From contig MU405381.1 of assembly GCA_022836615.1 (NCBI GenBank), positions 1 to 64,000 of the forward strand: a stretch of 64,000 bases of DNA, written 5' to 3'. The translations under genes and the position numbers were made by a program. The notes beneath the pieces were generated by a model that saw only the letters and a list, made by a program, of their open reading frames with translations, was not told where the DNA came from and made no database searches. Shown here one piece after another: positions 45,952 through 58,339 of the stretch; within the stretch, counting starts at the first letter, position 1, and each line of letters starts with the position of its first letter. Origin of the DNA: Annulohypoxylon bovei var. microspora. Lineage: Eukaryota > Ascomycota > Sordariomycetes > Xylariales > Hypoxylaceae.

Positions 45952-48487
45952 CTTGCCGAAGTATGTGTGTGTGTTGGTGTGGGTGTATGTGTGTGTTGAA
46001 AAACTCTCAACTGACCGGAAGATGTTTGGGCCAAGGAAGTGGAAGGAAGTGAGAGTTGGTGCGGTTAGGAAGAGGTACTAATAGGAGCGGTAATTTTAGG
46101 AGTAACTAGAGCACGGTTGGAACAGATTCAGGAATTGTGACGAGAACAGGGGCAAAGAAGAAATATGATAGAAGAGGATCGGAAGAAATCAGTATGGGGA
46201 AAAGCGTCAGAGGTATTGTATGAGTTATAAGGGGGTAATAAGAGAAGTCTGTCGTCCGAGTTGGTACATACATACTTACCTTCATATTCTAGTGCGTAGT
46301 ATATACTAATCAAAACAGTGACTACAGTATATTTGCAAGCCTTTCCCCAGAGAATACCTGACTAATCCGGTTCTCGGGATGTGTTAGGCATAGGAGCCGG
46401 GTTGGATTGTTGTTAAGTTGTCACATATGGAGCTGGGGGGTATTGCGCGATCAGCTTAGATGAGATATTACAGGCGATAGGCTGTAGCTCGAAGGCGTCA
46501 AAGCATCTTAGAAATTTTAGAGACCGATCACGACATCGGCGCTAGTATAGTCGCAACAATAAAGCCGTCCGACTGATTGGCCGAATACTGGGGACTCTTT
46601 CCGCAGCTGGCAAAGCTGCAAGAAGTTCCCGATACATCTCTTTTCTTAAATTACTACACATGTGCCAGTTAATACGGTGGCAAGGTTAAAATCGCTGTAT
46701 TTGTTACATAGTACACTTGATCCTCAAACACCTTGGATTCTAGAACTTGCGTCTCCCTTCGACGTCACGACTAGACTCGAACTGGGGTCTTCTTACCGAG
46801 GAAATTGATGACCTCTTGAATAGTCTAACGATGATGCCACCACCAACTTAAATATATACCTATTTACTCGTAACTCACAAGATAGCTAGTTTCTGAATAA
46901 TAGGTATGATTGTGTGTTACAAATGACAACATCGGCACTTGCTATGAATTCGCATCCTATTATTTATAGTCTAATTTGATTAAAATGGTCACGTCAGTTT
47001 AGAATATATATACATAGTATGTATTTTGAGAGCTTCTTACCAAAGCACGCAATCACTATTCCAGAGAGTCTAGACTTTGTCGAGTCTTTTGATATCTAGA
47101 TATATTCAAGTGGCCGAGTATATATTACACCCAGTTAAACTATTTCCTAGTAGTTGCTGATCGATGTTTTACTAGTTCTTTCCTACGTCCTTTTATATTA
47201 TTTTTACTCGACTTCAATTATACGAGAGCTCAAGGTGAAACTGTATTGGAAATCCGCAGGTCTGACAGAACAATAATTTACCACCCTGTCTAGGTCTCAG
47301 GGTTTTCTTACCAACTTCCTGTTTGCTCGATTACTGCTATCTATTCCACCTCTCCGGTTTAGCTAGCACACCTCCGCTTAGAAGTAAGACTGATTTCTAA
47401 GTCCCATAACGACGCCCGAAGAAGCAATGTCGTGATTTTTGAACGGTCTTGCGAATCGATAGCGGTTGTCGGAGCGTTGAAAGGGGATTCTTCAACCTTT
47501 TACTTTTTTTTTAAAAAAAAAAAAAAAAAAAATCCGACGGAAACGAACTTTGATGGATCCGGGTCTCGGTTATGAAGTTGAAATGTTGCAATGGATCAAG
47601 AGCCGCTTGAACGGTTAATCGGGACCGATAGCCGTCCGTAGATGATCTGCATTAAGCGGCTAGGTACCCTACCGCATTCGGCACCCATGCTGCCATGCTG
47701 CCGTGCTGTTATGGTGTCATGTAGGGGATCAGAAATACCCGTATTTTAATTTGACATCTAGCCCGACTCTATGAGATTCTGGGGTACATGGTACCTATAT
47801 AAATTATGGCCGAGCCGAATTATTAATAAAGTCCAAATGCCCTCCCTCAAAAATTATGGTTCTAATTATGTACAACGTTGAACTTGACTGCTTTGTAATT
47901 CTGTAATTAGTAATCTGGCATACCCGTATATGCACAGACCACTTATCATTTACGGCAATTATTCGGTTTATCACCTGGATACCTAAGTATGTAACTAGGT
48001 ACATACCTATCTAGGTACTTCAAGTACCTATGTACTATGATGTAGGTATTTGAACTTTCATTTCAATGTTGAATGTTCTGACCGGTGAAAGCCGAGGAAT
48101 TCACCGTTGCCTCACCCAGTCACCGTTGAACCTCTGACCAATGATGTGCTTGGTCAAGACCCAGCCACCAGGAACCTTCCCCACACCTAAGCCCAGGTAA
48201 GAGAGAGAGAGAAAAAAAAACACCCCGCGCAATTTATGAACTACATTGCTTTTACAAGAAACGAGAGGTTGTTCAATCGGTATCATCTCTATCCACCTTT
48301 ATCCACCTTTATCCATCCAAGAAATCTAATACGATTCAATACAATTCAATCATTCTCGTAACAGATCCAAGCTCTATAGAGGACTTCAACCTCGATCTCC
48401 TAAACGCAGTACCGCTTGTCCGTTATATAAATAGGTATTGTCTATTAGTGACCTTGTTTCTTACATAAACCCACTATCATCGTCGTC
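45952..48487. other. Long intergenic region (2.5 kb) with GT repeat, poly(A) tract and CCTAGGTA cluster
   Basis: No supportable gene. It has a TGTGTGT-rich microsatellite at 45961-45999 before the PAPS reductase start, a T9A20 tract at 47504-47532, and a TAGGTA/TACCTA cluster at 47978-48050. A tRNA-like B-box (AGTTCGAGTCT, minus strand) lies near 46768-46780 without a foldable tRNA. The last 200 bp include TATCCACCTT repeats in the leader of the phosphatase gene. Confidence 0.5.
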
Positions 48488-49909
48488 ATGGCCGCCGATG
48501 ACAGCCCCTCCAAGCAAGGCTCGGGTCGACCGCAGTTATCCTCAATGAGAACTGGTTCCTACCTCAAAGAACATCAGCAGTATCGACCACCTAAGCATCT
48601 GGATAGTCACTTTGGCATAGACACCGTCGTTGAAGATCTCCAAGGGTCCAGGATATCCCCTCCCAAGTCCTTCAGCTCGTTTAATGGCGTACCCTCAAAG
48701 GACGAGCCGCCGACCATCCTTGAAGGCGCTAATCACGACTTCACTCATCCCAACTGCGCTCCTCCCCGCGGCAGTACGTCAGACCGACTTGTCGCTACCT
48801 TAATATACAAGTCCACGTTGCCTCGTGCGCCTAATGTGGTTCCCTCCCCGCGATTCCCCTCCTCTAATTCCGATATCCCCGCGAACCTTGCTCCGACGAC
48901 TAACATCGAGTCATTCCCCCTGGAGCCACCCGCCGCCGCTGAACCCGAAGCTCTTGATCACCTGTACGGCTCTTATATATCCCCGCTGTGCATCACATCG
49001 TTTCTCCATTTAATGTCTACGTTCCCCCAGCCTCGAGGCATTGAAGAAACTACCTCCTCTCACCGTTGTCTCGACGACCCGGATCATCCGCTCGTTGTCG
49101 AGCTGACCCTGTCTCCGGCACCGTCCCCAAACTATCTATCGCTGGGTGATTTGCGGAAACATGAGCTCATCTATCGATTTGAGCGAGAATGGAACGTTGA
49201 CGTTGCATTGCAACGTGACACCCTGTGGCGACGATATCCACGCCTGGTCGTGTTCGACATGGATAGCACATTGATTACACAAGAGGTGATTGACCTACTT
49301 GCTGCGACCATCACAAATCCCCCAGATCTGGGCGCCAGGGTTGCAGATATCACGCATCGGGCAATGTTGGGGGAGCTAGAATTCGATGCGGCCTTCCGGG
49401 AACGAGTAACTTTACTTAAGGGACTCCCGGCTACAATCTTTGAGCAGTTGCGGCCGGTTCTGAATGTCACAAAAGGGGTTCCTCAATTGCTAAAGGCATT
49501 TAGGAGGTTGGGTATCAAAACTGCCGTGCTGTCCGGGGGTTTCTTACCACTGACGCGTTGGCTTGCTGGCGAACTGGGGATTGATCATGCACATGCGAAT
49601 GAGGTTATAATTGATGACTCTGGACGCCTCACTGGCGAAGTGAAAGGACGCATTGTAGGTAGAGAGCGGAAGCAGGAACTTCTCCTTGAGATTGCCAAGA
49701 AAGAAGGAGTCGCACTCGAGCAAGTCGTGGCGGTTGGCGACGGTGCCAATGATCTGTTGATGCTCGACACGGCAGGCCTGGGCGTAGCATGGAATGCGAA
49801 ACCGAGGGTGCAGCTGGAGGCTGGTGCACGACTCAACGGCGAGACCTTGGTCGACTTGCTATATCTGTTTGGACTCACGAGTGAAGAGGTGGATCTGCTG
49901 ACGACGTAA
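48488..49909 (+). CDS. SER2: Phosphoserine phosphatase (SerB, HAD superfamily)
   Basis: Single-exon gene of 473 residues. The enzyme removes phosphate from phosphoserine in the last step of serine biosynthesis. The C-terminal half is a complete HAD domain: motif I FDMDSTLI with nucleophile Asp257 and Asp259, the cap region (DITHRAMLGELEFDAAFRER), motif II in AVLSGGF, the conserved basic GRIVGRERK segment, and motif III GDGANDLLML with Asp418. The N-terminal 200 residues are longer than in yeast Ser2 and largely proline-rich, with a possible degenerate ACT-like stretch (ALDHLYGSYISPLCITSFLH, then PLVVELTLSP). Such extended forms occur in filamentous fungi. The ATG at 48488 is the first in frame. 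Confidence 0.93.
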   Translation: MAADDSPSKQGSGRPQLSSMRTGSYLKEHQQYRPPKHLDSHFGIDTVVEDLQGSRISPPKSFSSFNGVPSKDEPPTILEGANHDFTHPNCAPPRGSTSDRLVATLIYKSTLPRAPNVVPSPRFPSSNSDIPANLAPTTNIESFPLEPPAAAEPEALDHLYGSYISPLCITSFLHLMSTFPQPRGIEETTSSHRCLDDPDHPLVVELTLSPAPSPNYLSLGDLRKHELIYRFEREWNVDVALQRDTLWRRYPRLVVFDMDSTLITQEVIDLLAATITNPPDLGARVADITHRAMLGELEFDAAFRERVTLLKGLPATIFEQLRPVLNVTKGVPQLLKAFRRLGIKTAVLSGGFLPLTRWLAGELGIDHAHANEVIIDDSGRLTGEVKGRIVGRERKQELLLEIAKKEGVALEQVVAVGDGANDLLMLDTAGLGVAWNAKPRVQLEAGARLNGETLVDLLYLFGLTSEEVDLLTT

Positions 49910-50462
49910 GCCTAGGAGGTAGGTGCGTCTACTGAATGCTGCTTCGTAAACCTATATAGCATCCCTCCGTCTTGATACTACCTACAATATCTAGGTCGTC
50001 GGAAAGCAATTCGCAGAACCGCGACTTCCCAATATCTTGGTTATGGTGGGAGTGTGGCATGGGAAATTTTCTATTTTTAGAGAATTCCCGGTGTTTTAGT
50101 TGCACTGGGTTGTCGTTTGCGATGGCGATGTAGGTCTATTGCTAGCACTCCTATTTTAGCTCTAATGGCCGAATACTATGGTACCTACTTAGTATAATAC
50201 GAAAAACGAAAAATAGGCTACCTCTCCAGGGGTGGCTAGTGATTATGCACATCAAAGTACGGGCATGTCGTCTAGCCAGACAAAATAACACATAGCTGAG
50301 TGATACTTCTGTGGTTGAGCATTGCTAGTCAACCGCAGTAATGCTAGTAATGTCACAATGCTTTGTTTGGATTATGTACAGTAAGGTTGGAGAAATCCCG
50401 AATCCTCTCGCAACCACGGTAACGCGAAAAGTGACCGAGACGTCTCCTCGAGGCAGGAGTAT
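49910..50462. other. Convergent intergenic region, no gene seen
   Basis: About 550 bp between the phosphatase stop and the stop of the minus-strand mitochondrial gene. It holds only presumed 3' untranslated sequence. Confidence 0.5.
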
Positions 50463-51155
50463 CTAGTAGCCATCCTTACCCCATTTGTTGTATTTCTCAT
50501 GGAGGGACTGCACACATTAGATTAGTATAGATCGCCAGTCTCTCATAGAGTGTATAATTGCGGGGGGGATCACGGCTGTAGCGTACCTTTGGTAAGTTGA
50601 CGTCGGGGATGACTACAACGTTGACAGCGCTGGGGGCGTCCTTAGGAACAGCATCGACGTCACCGCCGGGGTGGTATCGGTACTTGCCCTCGGTTGCGCC
50701 GGTTTCCCACGGCATGCCAGATTTGGCTAAGCCGACGGGTGCTTCGGACGTCGATTTGGTAGGGGAGCGGCCTATATAGTCGGAGTGTTAGATTCCGGAC
50801 GGCGATAAGGCGAAGAGGAGAGGCCAAGTTGGCTTCGTGGTAAGTGAAGGTTAGAAGAAGCCATACCGAAGTAAAGACCAGCACCGCCCAAAGCTAGGAG
50901 CATGACACCACCCAAGATCTAAATATGACAAGTCGAGTCAGCACTCATTCTTATTCTATTCGCTTCGTTTCGCTTCGCCCTCGGTACACGGATGAAGAGC
51001 GAAATATCTGTATTGTTGGACTTCCGGGTATGACGTACCATCAACTCGGGGTTGCGCTTCGTCTCTTCCTTGAGGCCTGGGTCGGTAGCCAGCCGGCGGG
51101 CGGTGGTAGAGAAGGCCCTTTGGGAAAAGGCTCGTCGAGCGATCATGGATGCCAT
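50463..51155 (-). CDS. Small mitochondrial single-pass membrane protein, function unknown
   Basis: Four exons on the minus strand, 51155-51039, 50918-50867, 50771-50587 and 50507-50463, giving 132 residues. The N-terminus is a classical presequence (SMIARRAFSQRAFSTTARRL) with cleavage likely after the ARRLA region. Exon 2 alone codes one transmembrane helix (ILGGVMLLALGGAGLYFG) with a GxxxG-like glycine pattern. The soluble C-terminal part includes MPWETGATEGKYRYHPGGD, APSAVNVVVIPDVNLPK and KYNKWGKDGY. All splice sites are canonical and phases agree. It has the look of an accessory subunit of an inner-membrane complex, but I cannot name the complex. The exons are too short to stand out as frames. 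Confidence 0.8.
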
Positions 51156-52536
51156 AGTTAATAGTATCTTAGGTGTCGCGTTTTATGTTGTCGTGTTAGA
51201 GGTTGAGGCGATGTCGGGTTTGAGAAAGTTTCGCTTAGAGAGAACCTTCGACGTCGTACGATGGGTGGATGGGGTAGCTTTGATGGCTCTAAGATAAAAC
51301 ATTGACCAATCAAGAAAGAGCCTTATGGCAAGTTTTTATATACCTCATTTTTGAGGCAGCACAGGCATTGACTGTATGTACCTAAGTACCTAAGTACTTG
51401 ATTAAGGTTCAATGTTTTAACAATAATGGTTCTAGCGCCTTTGCGTCATAATCAACCTGCCGACTAGGTACCTATGTAGGAACCTGGAGCCTAGTCATAC
51501 ATATGTACATAGGTACCTGGATATTGCACAATGCACATATTACCCCCCTAGGTACGTAGGATGTATGCATATCAAATCACTACACAGTAGGTATATCCAA
51601 GTGTATTTTAAGATAAATATAAAAAAGAATAATCCTGCCATACTCAATACCTAATAACAATAGAAGGGAAAAAGGTGTAAATTAATATAACCAAATATAA
51701 GTAGCACTGAATGTATTTCTAATTTCAGACGAGAACTGGTGTGCTGGGATATACTTATCTTCCAAGGTTCTTATGCACCAAGTTAATACGTGACAGGTAC
51801 ATTTATGCACAACTATACCTAATACCTACACCTACATGGGGAAGACCGAAAAAGGTAACCTTATTTTATGCAAGACAAGACAAGACCAGACAAGCCCCCT
51901 TTCGACATTGATGTCGTTTTTCTCATCTGCTGCACCATCTCAGATCTCGCGACGACCGCGAATTTGGCGGGTTACCACACACAAACATTCATCCAATTCG
52001 ATCTGAATCGGCCGACCTTCTTTTTTAATTTTCCACTTCAATTTCAATCCCAACGTCAATTTTCCTTGTTCCATGTTCCATGTTCCATTTACATTTTCTA
52101 CAGACCCGACTGACCAACTACATCACAACCTGCTGCGCAGACAAGATCGATCACAAGGCAAAGGAAAAGGAAAGAAAATAATAATCGTCAACGCTCTCTT
52201 AATTATCATTCGGCCTTCCTACCTTAAACAACAAACGATCTATCACCTTGTCCATCAGTAAACATCGATATCGTCTCTTGATCCTATATTACCCTCTTTA
52301 GCGACATAATCAATACACAAGTATCTATTACCGCTCGTACTGTATATTCTCATAATCGCGACCGTATTTCGATTATCCTCCAAGGAACTGGTTTTGCTAC
52401 ACTTGGTAACGGCGCCAAGATTCCGACTATTTTGCATGGATGCGATGTTGTAGAGAACAGTCGTGTGGAAACTGAATATTACAAAGGAAAGGAAAAGACG
52501 AAGAAAACGGATTGATATAGACGTATTATCTTGACG
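51156..52536. other. Divergent intergenic region with CCTAGGTA clusters
   Basis: About 1.4 kb between two divergent genes. TACCTAAGTA/TACCTAGG motifs cluster at 51378-51560, with palindromes such as CATATGTACATAGGTACC. The last 500 bp before the Erf2 gene are pyrimidine-rich (TTCCACTTCAATTTCAATCC) and probably form its leader. No gene is supported. Confidence 0.5.
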
Positions 52537-54604
52537 ATGGCTGCAAATCAACCCTCGGCGAGACCTACATCGCCAGAGGATGACATCAACAGTTTTCCGA
52601 GTCCTAAGTTCCCCGCCGGCCCTCCGAGTATCATCTCGTCACGAATGACCGACATCGCGTCCGAAGATGGCGACGGAGCTGCTCAAGAACAAATAAGGGC
52701 AAACGGGAGCCAGAGGAGGAGTCTCCGCGCCACCGATTCTCGCCCTGGAACCGCGAGAACTGGCATGTCTTCGACACGCGGTGCTTGGTCGCAAGGAACC
52801 CCTATGAGAAAAGCATTGCAAAGAGGAAGTCTCACCGGTAGCATCAACAACGGTCGCCCTCCTAGTTCTACGAGCCGAAGTCATGTTCCCTTGGCTTCGC
52901 ACGCCTTCTTTCATCCTATGAGCTCTCAGAAGCTACAAGCCCAACGAGGCGCATCACGTCCTACCACGGGGATTCAACGTAGACCAAGCATTGAAGATTT
53001 ACCGGATGAGGATCAGTCTCACATCGCACCGCCACCACAACAGGGTGCTACCGTCTCAAGGCCCGTAGCTCGTTTAGTCCGCCACATGACGGATGAGGGT
53101 GAAGGTGACGGCCAGCCGCCCCCTTCTAGGGGTACTGAGGCGACGGAACCGTACGATCGAATCACCGCCACCACGAGTCCGACCCGTGGTCACTATCCCG
53201 CGGGCAGTGTCAGCGAGAGCGTGCGCCCATTGCAACGTAAGAAGGCCGAAGAAAAAGGTCTCAGTCTAGATGTTGGCAAGTCCAAGACCTATAAGGGCAG
53301 TGGGAATTTACCGAGCCCTGTAAGATCGCCACGATCTTTTAGATCAAGCCTCTTCCTGCCGGCCAAGGGTGAATCTACGACTACTCCCGCTAATCGTAAC
53401 ACGCACGGCGCCGAGAAGCTGTCTTCTGGCGCGTCGTCTCCCCGATTCGCCCCTTCTGCCGCCCCCGCTCCCGCCAAAATGGCCAAGGCAGCTAAAGAGA
53501 AGACTCTAGGCCACGGCTATAACCATCAGTATTTCGAGGGCAATACTGTGTTTTGCATTGGCGGCCGTCTGCAAAACACGCGTCATCGACCCATCAATAT
53601 TGCGACTGGCTTTATTCTCGTCCTGCCAGCCATTCTCTTCTTCGTGTTCTCCGCGTCCTACCTGTGGCATCATGTTTCACCTGCCGTTCCTATCTTCTTT
53701 GCCTACCTGTTCTATATTTGCATGTCTTCGTTCCTTCATGCGTCAGGCTCGGATCCAGGGGTGAGTAGAAGCAACGTAGTAATAGTCTCCATAGCGATAC
53801 TAACATATTATCTAGATCCTACCACGTAACATACATCAATTTCCACCGGTGGATGAGCATGAGGACCCCCTGCGTTTAGCTCCCCCAACTAATGATTGGA
53901 CGCTTATCAAATCGGCGGAGTCGAGCACTGCGGCAATGGAAGTGCCCACGAAGTATTGCAAAACTTGCAATATCTGGCGTCCTCCTCGAGCCCATCATTG
54001 CCGGCTGTGCGATAACTGCGTCGAAACCCAAGACCATCACTGCGTTTGGATTAACAACTGTGTTGGGAGACGTAATTATCGATACTTTTTCGCCTTTCTG
54101 ACTTCGGCCACCCTCCTCTCGATCTATTTGATAGCCGCTTGTCTTGCGCAGGTGCTGGTCTACTCAGACCAGGAGAATGTCTCCTTCGGAGAAGCCGTCA
54201 GCCACTTTCGGGTCCCTTTCGCTATGGTAATTTATGGGGTCCTATGCTTCATGTATCCGGCTGCTTTATTAGGATACCATCTCTTCCTCATGAGTAGGGG
54301 CGAAACGACAAGAGAATTCCTAAACTCGCACAAATTCATGAAGAAGGATCGGTATCGAGCCTTCACTCAAGGTACGATGTGGAAAAATTGGATCGTTGTG
54401 TTGTGCCGTCCACGGCCGCCGACGTACTACCGTTTTAAATATCGGTTCGAAGAAGGAGATCAGAGATTCGGCGAGCGCCGAAATAAGCAAAGGAGCGATT
54501 CATCTGGAAATGGACAGGATATGGAGATGCAGAATGTACGGGGCCCTAGTACCGGTTTTCAGGGGCCTGCCGCTTTGCGCAACCTTACAGCCAGTACACG
54601 ATGA
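52537..54604 (+). CDS. ERF2: DHHC palmitoyltransferase, Erf2 type
   Basis: Two exons, 52537-53760 and 53816-54604, giving 670 residues. The ATG at 52537 is the first in frame. The family transfers palmitate to cysteines; yeast Erf2 with Erf4 modifies Ras at the endoplasmic reticulum. The first 330 residues are a disordered Ser/Pro/Arg-rich tail. GNTVFCIGGRLQNTR opens the conserved part. Two membrane helices follow, then the DPGILPRN motif across the intron, and the Cys-rich domain KYCKTCNIWRPPRAHHC with DHHC at 481-484. The NNCVGRRNYRYF sequence and two more helices follow (LTSATLLSIYLIAACLAQVL; AMVIYGVLCFMYPAALLGYH). The C-terminal TTRE motif (GETTREFLNSHKF) fits Erf2-type enzymes. Orthology to Erf2 rather than another DHHC protein is likely. 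Confidence 0.92.
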
Positions 54605-55992
54605 ATGCCGTCCATAGGTCTCTTACCTTTATTCTACTACACCAGTAACCTACGATCTCTGCGCGTTACCGGATACCTATTCCGGGTCATGTCTCCTAGC
54701 ATGTCTAACAAGTATACCCCGATAATCAATTTTGCCATTCTGTACAATACCCTTGCTAGAATCAAGGGGGAGGCGTGTGATCCCACGGCGCCCCAGGTGT
54801 TAGGTACTTAATGTACTCAATCTTTTGATAAGACGAAACATTTACGATGTGAGGGGGAGCCAGAAGGACATAGACGGTGTGTCGAATGATTTTACGGAGA
54901 GAAAGGAGTACTCGCTGCTGGTTATGTTGGAGATGCGGCTCGCCCACAAGGTGGGGCGTTAATAGCCGAGTTTAATCTCAGAAGTGATCAATCGTGACTG
55001 CTGTACGAGACAGTTGAATACCTAAGGCTACCGAAATTGTACACTTCGCTAGCGAAATGGAAGATGTGCAATGAAGACTAGACCGTCTAGCTACCAGTTT
55101 ATTATCGACTAGGACGCATTTTTGCCGCCCCAGATAGACACTATAGCGGTAAGCCGGGCTCAAGTCCGGGGCTGCTATTGCTCCGGTCGGTATTGTCTTA
55201 TACGCCGTAGCTTAACATAAATGTGCCAGTCTATGCCATGGGATGGGTCACGTCCTTCTAAGATTCTGAAAGTGGCCTTGATTTCGATACTAGATTACTA
55301 AGGTATTAAAAAGACGATGTTTAGGCATCTAAATTCTATAGGTATTCTATATTCTATATTCTACATTTTGTATTTTTCATATATTTTATATTTTAAATAT
55401 GAAGTTTATCAGCATAACTAAGAGCATCATGCTTTCTTCTTTTTACCTTTAATAAGAAGCTATGATACAGATCTTTGAAGCCAGTTAATTGGATGAAAAC
55501 TTGCACGTTTCTCAAAGAGTACCTAAATACAATACACTTATACAATATAATCTTTTAACTGATCTGTGTTCGCTCGGATAGATACATTATTATTCTATTA
55601 TTAAGTAACCCAACAACGGTGAAATACATAAGTACTTTCACGTCTCCACCTCTTCTCCACTTCGTCGTAAATAGTACAACTCGATGAGGAAGCTACGGTG
55701 AATAATAACCAGGTAACTATAGCTGACTAGACTTGCTAGTTTAGCTTCTCTCGTGACAAATTTGCGTACGATCCAATACCTAACTTCATTTGCAGCCTTC
55801 TAGTTTCTTTCTTTCCATTTTCCCTCCTTTTCCCACTTGTCGTTTTTCGGATTATAGACCTTTGGGGTTTTACCTATCTTTTTTTTTTTGGCTATCGTTT
55901 TCGATTTATAGATCGCGTCTTTAGAAGCGCTGATTACCTAGATCTGCTATTTCTATTTTCCATCTCTTCTCTCTTTGAGGAAATCTTTGAAG
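54605..55992. other. Intergenic region, no gene seen
   Basis: About 1.4 kb. A TATTCTATATTC-type low-complexity stretch lies at 55330-55400. The final 200 bp are pyrimidine-rich and are probably the leader of the symporter gene. No conserved frame is visible. Confidence 0.5.
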
Positions 55993-58339
55993 ATGGGCCA
56001 ACCATCGTTCCAGGCTTCGAATGCCATCATATACGTCACTTACGGCGCCTTTCTGTACGACACTCGTCTTAGTTTACTTCTCCTGTCTTGACATCGGCTT
56101 ATTATAAATATGTAGCTTATTGGGAACTGGCTTGGCTTGGAAGATGAGAAACCAGTCCAAAGCCGAATTCCTCGCGGGAAACAGAACTCAGTCTGGTTAG
56201 AAATCCAAACGAGAGCTAGATATCCTGGCATTCTTCGCCACTATCCAATGCTCTCGTGACCCGTCCTCTCTTCTATCCCTGGTAATATTAAACTTAAGAT
56301 ACTAATACTCCCTATAGCGTTTCCTTTAGCTCTCAATTTCATCGCTGCTGGTGAGTAGGAAAATCGATATGGTGTTTTGGCGAATAGCCTTTCTTCTTGT
56401 TTGAGGATCAAGAGCGGTAGCACCTTTGAATCGATCCAGTCGGATTCCAGATCTCGGATTTCTCTTGCATCGCGGAATGCACGAACGTGTTAAATCATCC
56501 TGCCACACTGCAGGAGTTTGGGGCCAGAGTATGAATTGCATAACTGACAAGTAGGTTTGTACCCACGTATAACATATCTCCTCTCCCTGTGCGTCTCTTC
56601 TCGAGCCTGTTACAGGGGGTAGGTAGATTGTGGCTCACTACGGGCGCCGAATTGAAGCAGTTCTCCTGGATCCAACCTCGCACTTCTGTCACTAGAAGGC
56701 TGCGAGGAGATCTCTGAGATACTGTGGAAATGAAGCTGAGATTGTACCGTAATTACTCGATCAAGTTAATGCTTGCGTGGGAAACGTGCTGCCGCTCCGA
56801 TCTCCCCTTCTCCTCCACTCCTTTTCCGATGTTTGAATATACTAACCGTCGTCGCTAAATTTTCAGCTATGGGTTCGGGCATATTATTCTCCTACCCTCA
56901 GCTGGCAACCCTTGCTGGTGTCCAGGGAGTCGTTGTTTATGCCATTGCATCGGCCTGCCCACTGTTGATCTTCGCAGCTCTTGCGCCTATCATCCGTAGG
57001 AAGTGCCCAGAAGGTTTCGTGCTTACAGAATGGACGAGGCAGCGATATGGTGTAGTGACGGCACTTTATCTAGGTGCTCTGACTCTACTTACCCTGTTTT
57101 TATATATGGTGGCGGAGCTCTCTGCGATCGGCCAAGTTATCGAGGCGTTGACCGGGCTGGACGGCCTTCCTACCGTCATCGTCGAGTGCGTCGTCACAAC
57201 AATTTATACCTGTAATTTACCCCTTTCTTATAAAAGTTTCACCAAGATATTTGTATTAGTTTGCTGACGACGACGATAATAACATGCTAGCCCTCGGAGG
57301 ATTCAAGATCTCCTTCATCACCGATAACATCCAAGGCGCCATGATCTGCTGTCTGATTCTTATAGCTACGATCACCATCGGTGTTAAAACAGAGATCAAG
57401 CCAGAGCTGATTGCCGATTCTGGACTGCTCGATTCCAGTCTTGTAGGATGGCAGCTGGTGTATATATTGCCCGTTGCTGTTCTGACGAACGACTTCTTCC
57501 TCGCCAATTTCTGGATGCGTGCTTTCGCCTCTAAGACCGACAAGGATCTCTGGGTCGGCGTTTCGGTGGCCATGGTTGTAATCCTGATTGTCCTGACCTT
57601 AGTTGGCTGTACTGGGTTGATCGCTGTGTGGTCGGGTGTATTCCCTCCTGATGGCGACGGGTCTGTTGCTTTCTTCCTATTGCTCGAGCAATTGCCTAGC
57701 TGGGTCGTGGGAATCGTCATAGTTATGTCGGTTTGTCTGAGCACCGCATCGTTCGATAGTTTGCAGTCCGCCATGGTGTCGTCGGCGTCCAATGACATCT
57801 TTCGCAATCGCCTTAATATCTGGTGGATTCGTGGCGCTGTTGTGCTGATTATCTTCCCGGTGGTAGTGCTCGCATTGAAGGCGCCGAGCATTTTACAAAT
57901 CTACTTGATATCCGACCTTCTGTCTGCTGCTACGATCCCGGTGCTCATGCTTGGGTTATCAGATCGATTCTACTGGTGGCGGGGCTTCGAAGTCTTGGTT
58001 GGGGGACTAGGTGGGATATTGACTGTCTTCATCTTCGGAACTATATACTACGAGGATGCGCAGCTGGGTGGCGAGCTCATCCTCCTGGAGCAGGGACTAT
58101 ACACTGGTGACTGGGGCGCATTCGGAGCCTTTGTCGCAGCACCTGTTGGAGGTTTGCTCTGGGGCTTCGGCGCGTTGGCACTGAGACTGGCAGTTCAATT
58201 CATCCAGTCGAAGGTGCGAGGTACCCGATTCGACGCGCTCGATCGCCCTGCCATCACGGGACCCCCAGAGGATTCCGACGCCTTAGCCTCGGTAAGCGAA
58301 GAGGCGACTACGACTAAGGTAGCTGGCAAGTTTTTTTAG
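55993..58339 (+). CDS. Sodium:solute symporter, DUR3/urea-transporter-like
   Basis: Five exons, 55993-56054, 56116-56195, 56318-56350, 56867-57211 and 57291-58339, giving 522 residues. Fungal DUR3 relatives move urea or polyamines across the plasma membrane with a cation. The N-terminus (NAIIYVTYGAFLLLGTGLAW) is the first helix, followed by AEFLAGNRTQSGAFPLALNF and GSGILFSYPQLATLAGVQGV, the SSS-family core. KCPEGFVLTEWTRQRYG and the loop before FKISFITDNIQGAMI match the DUR3-like branch as I know it. About a dozen hydrophobic helices follow. Three early exons are very short, and intron 3 is 516 nt, long for this genome but with canonical ends and a CTAAC branch site. The protein is shorter than classic DUR3 (about 650-700), so substrate is uncertain. 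Confidence 0.83.
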
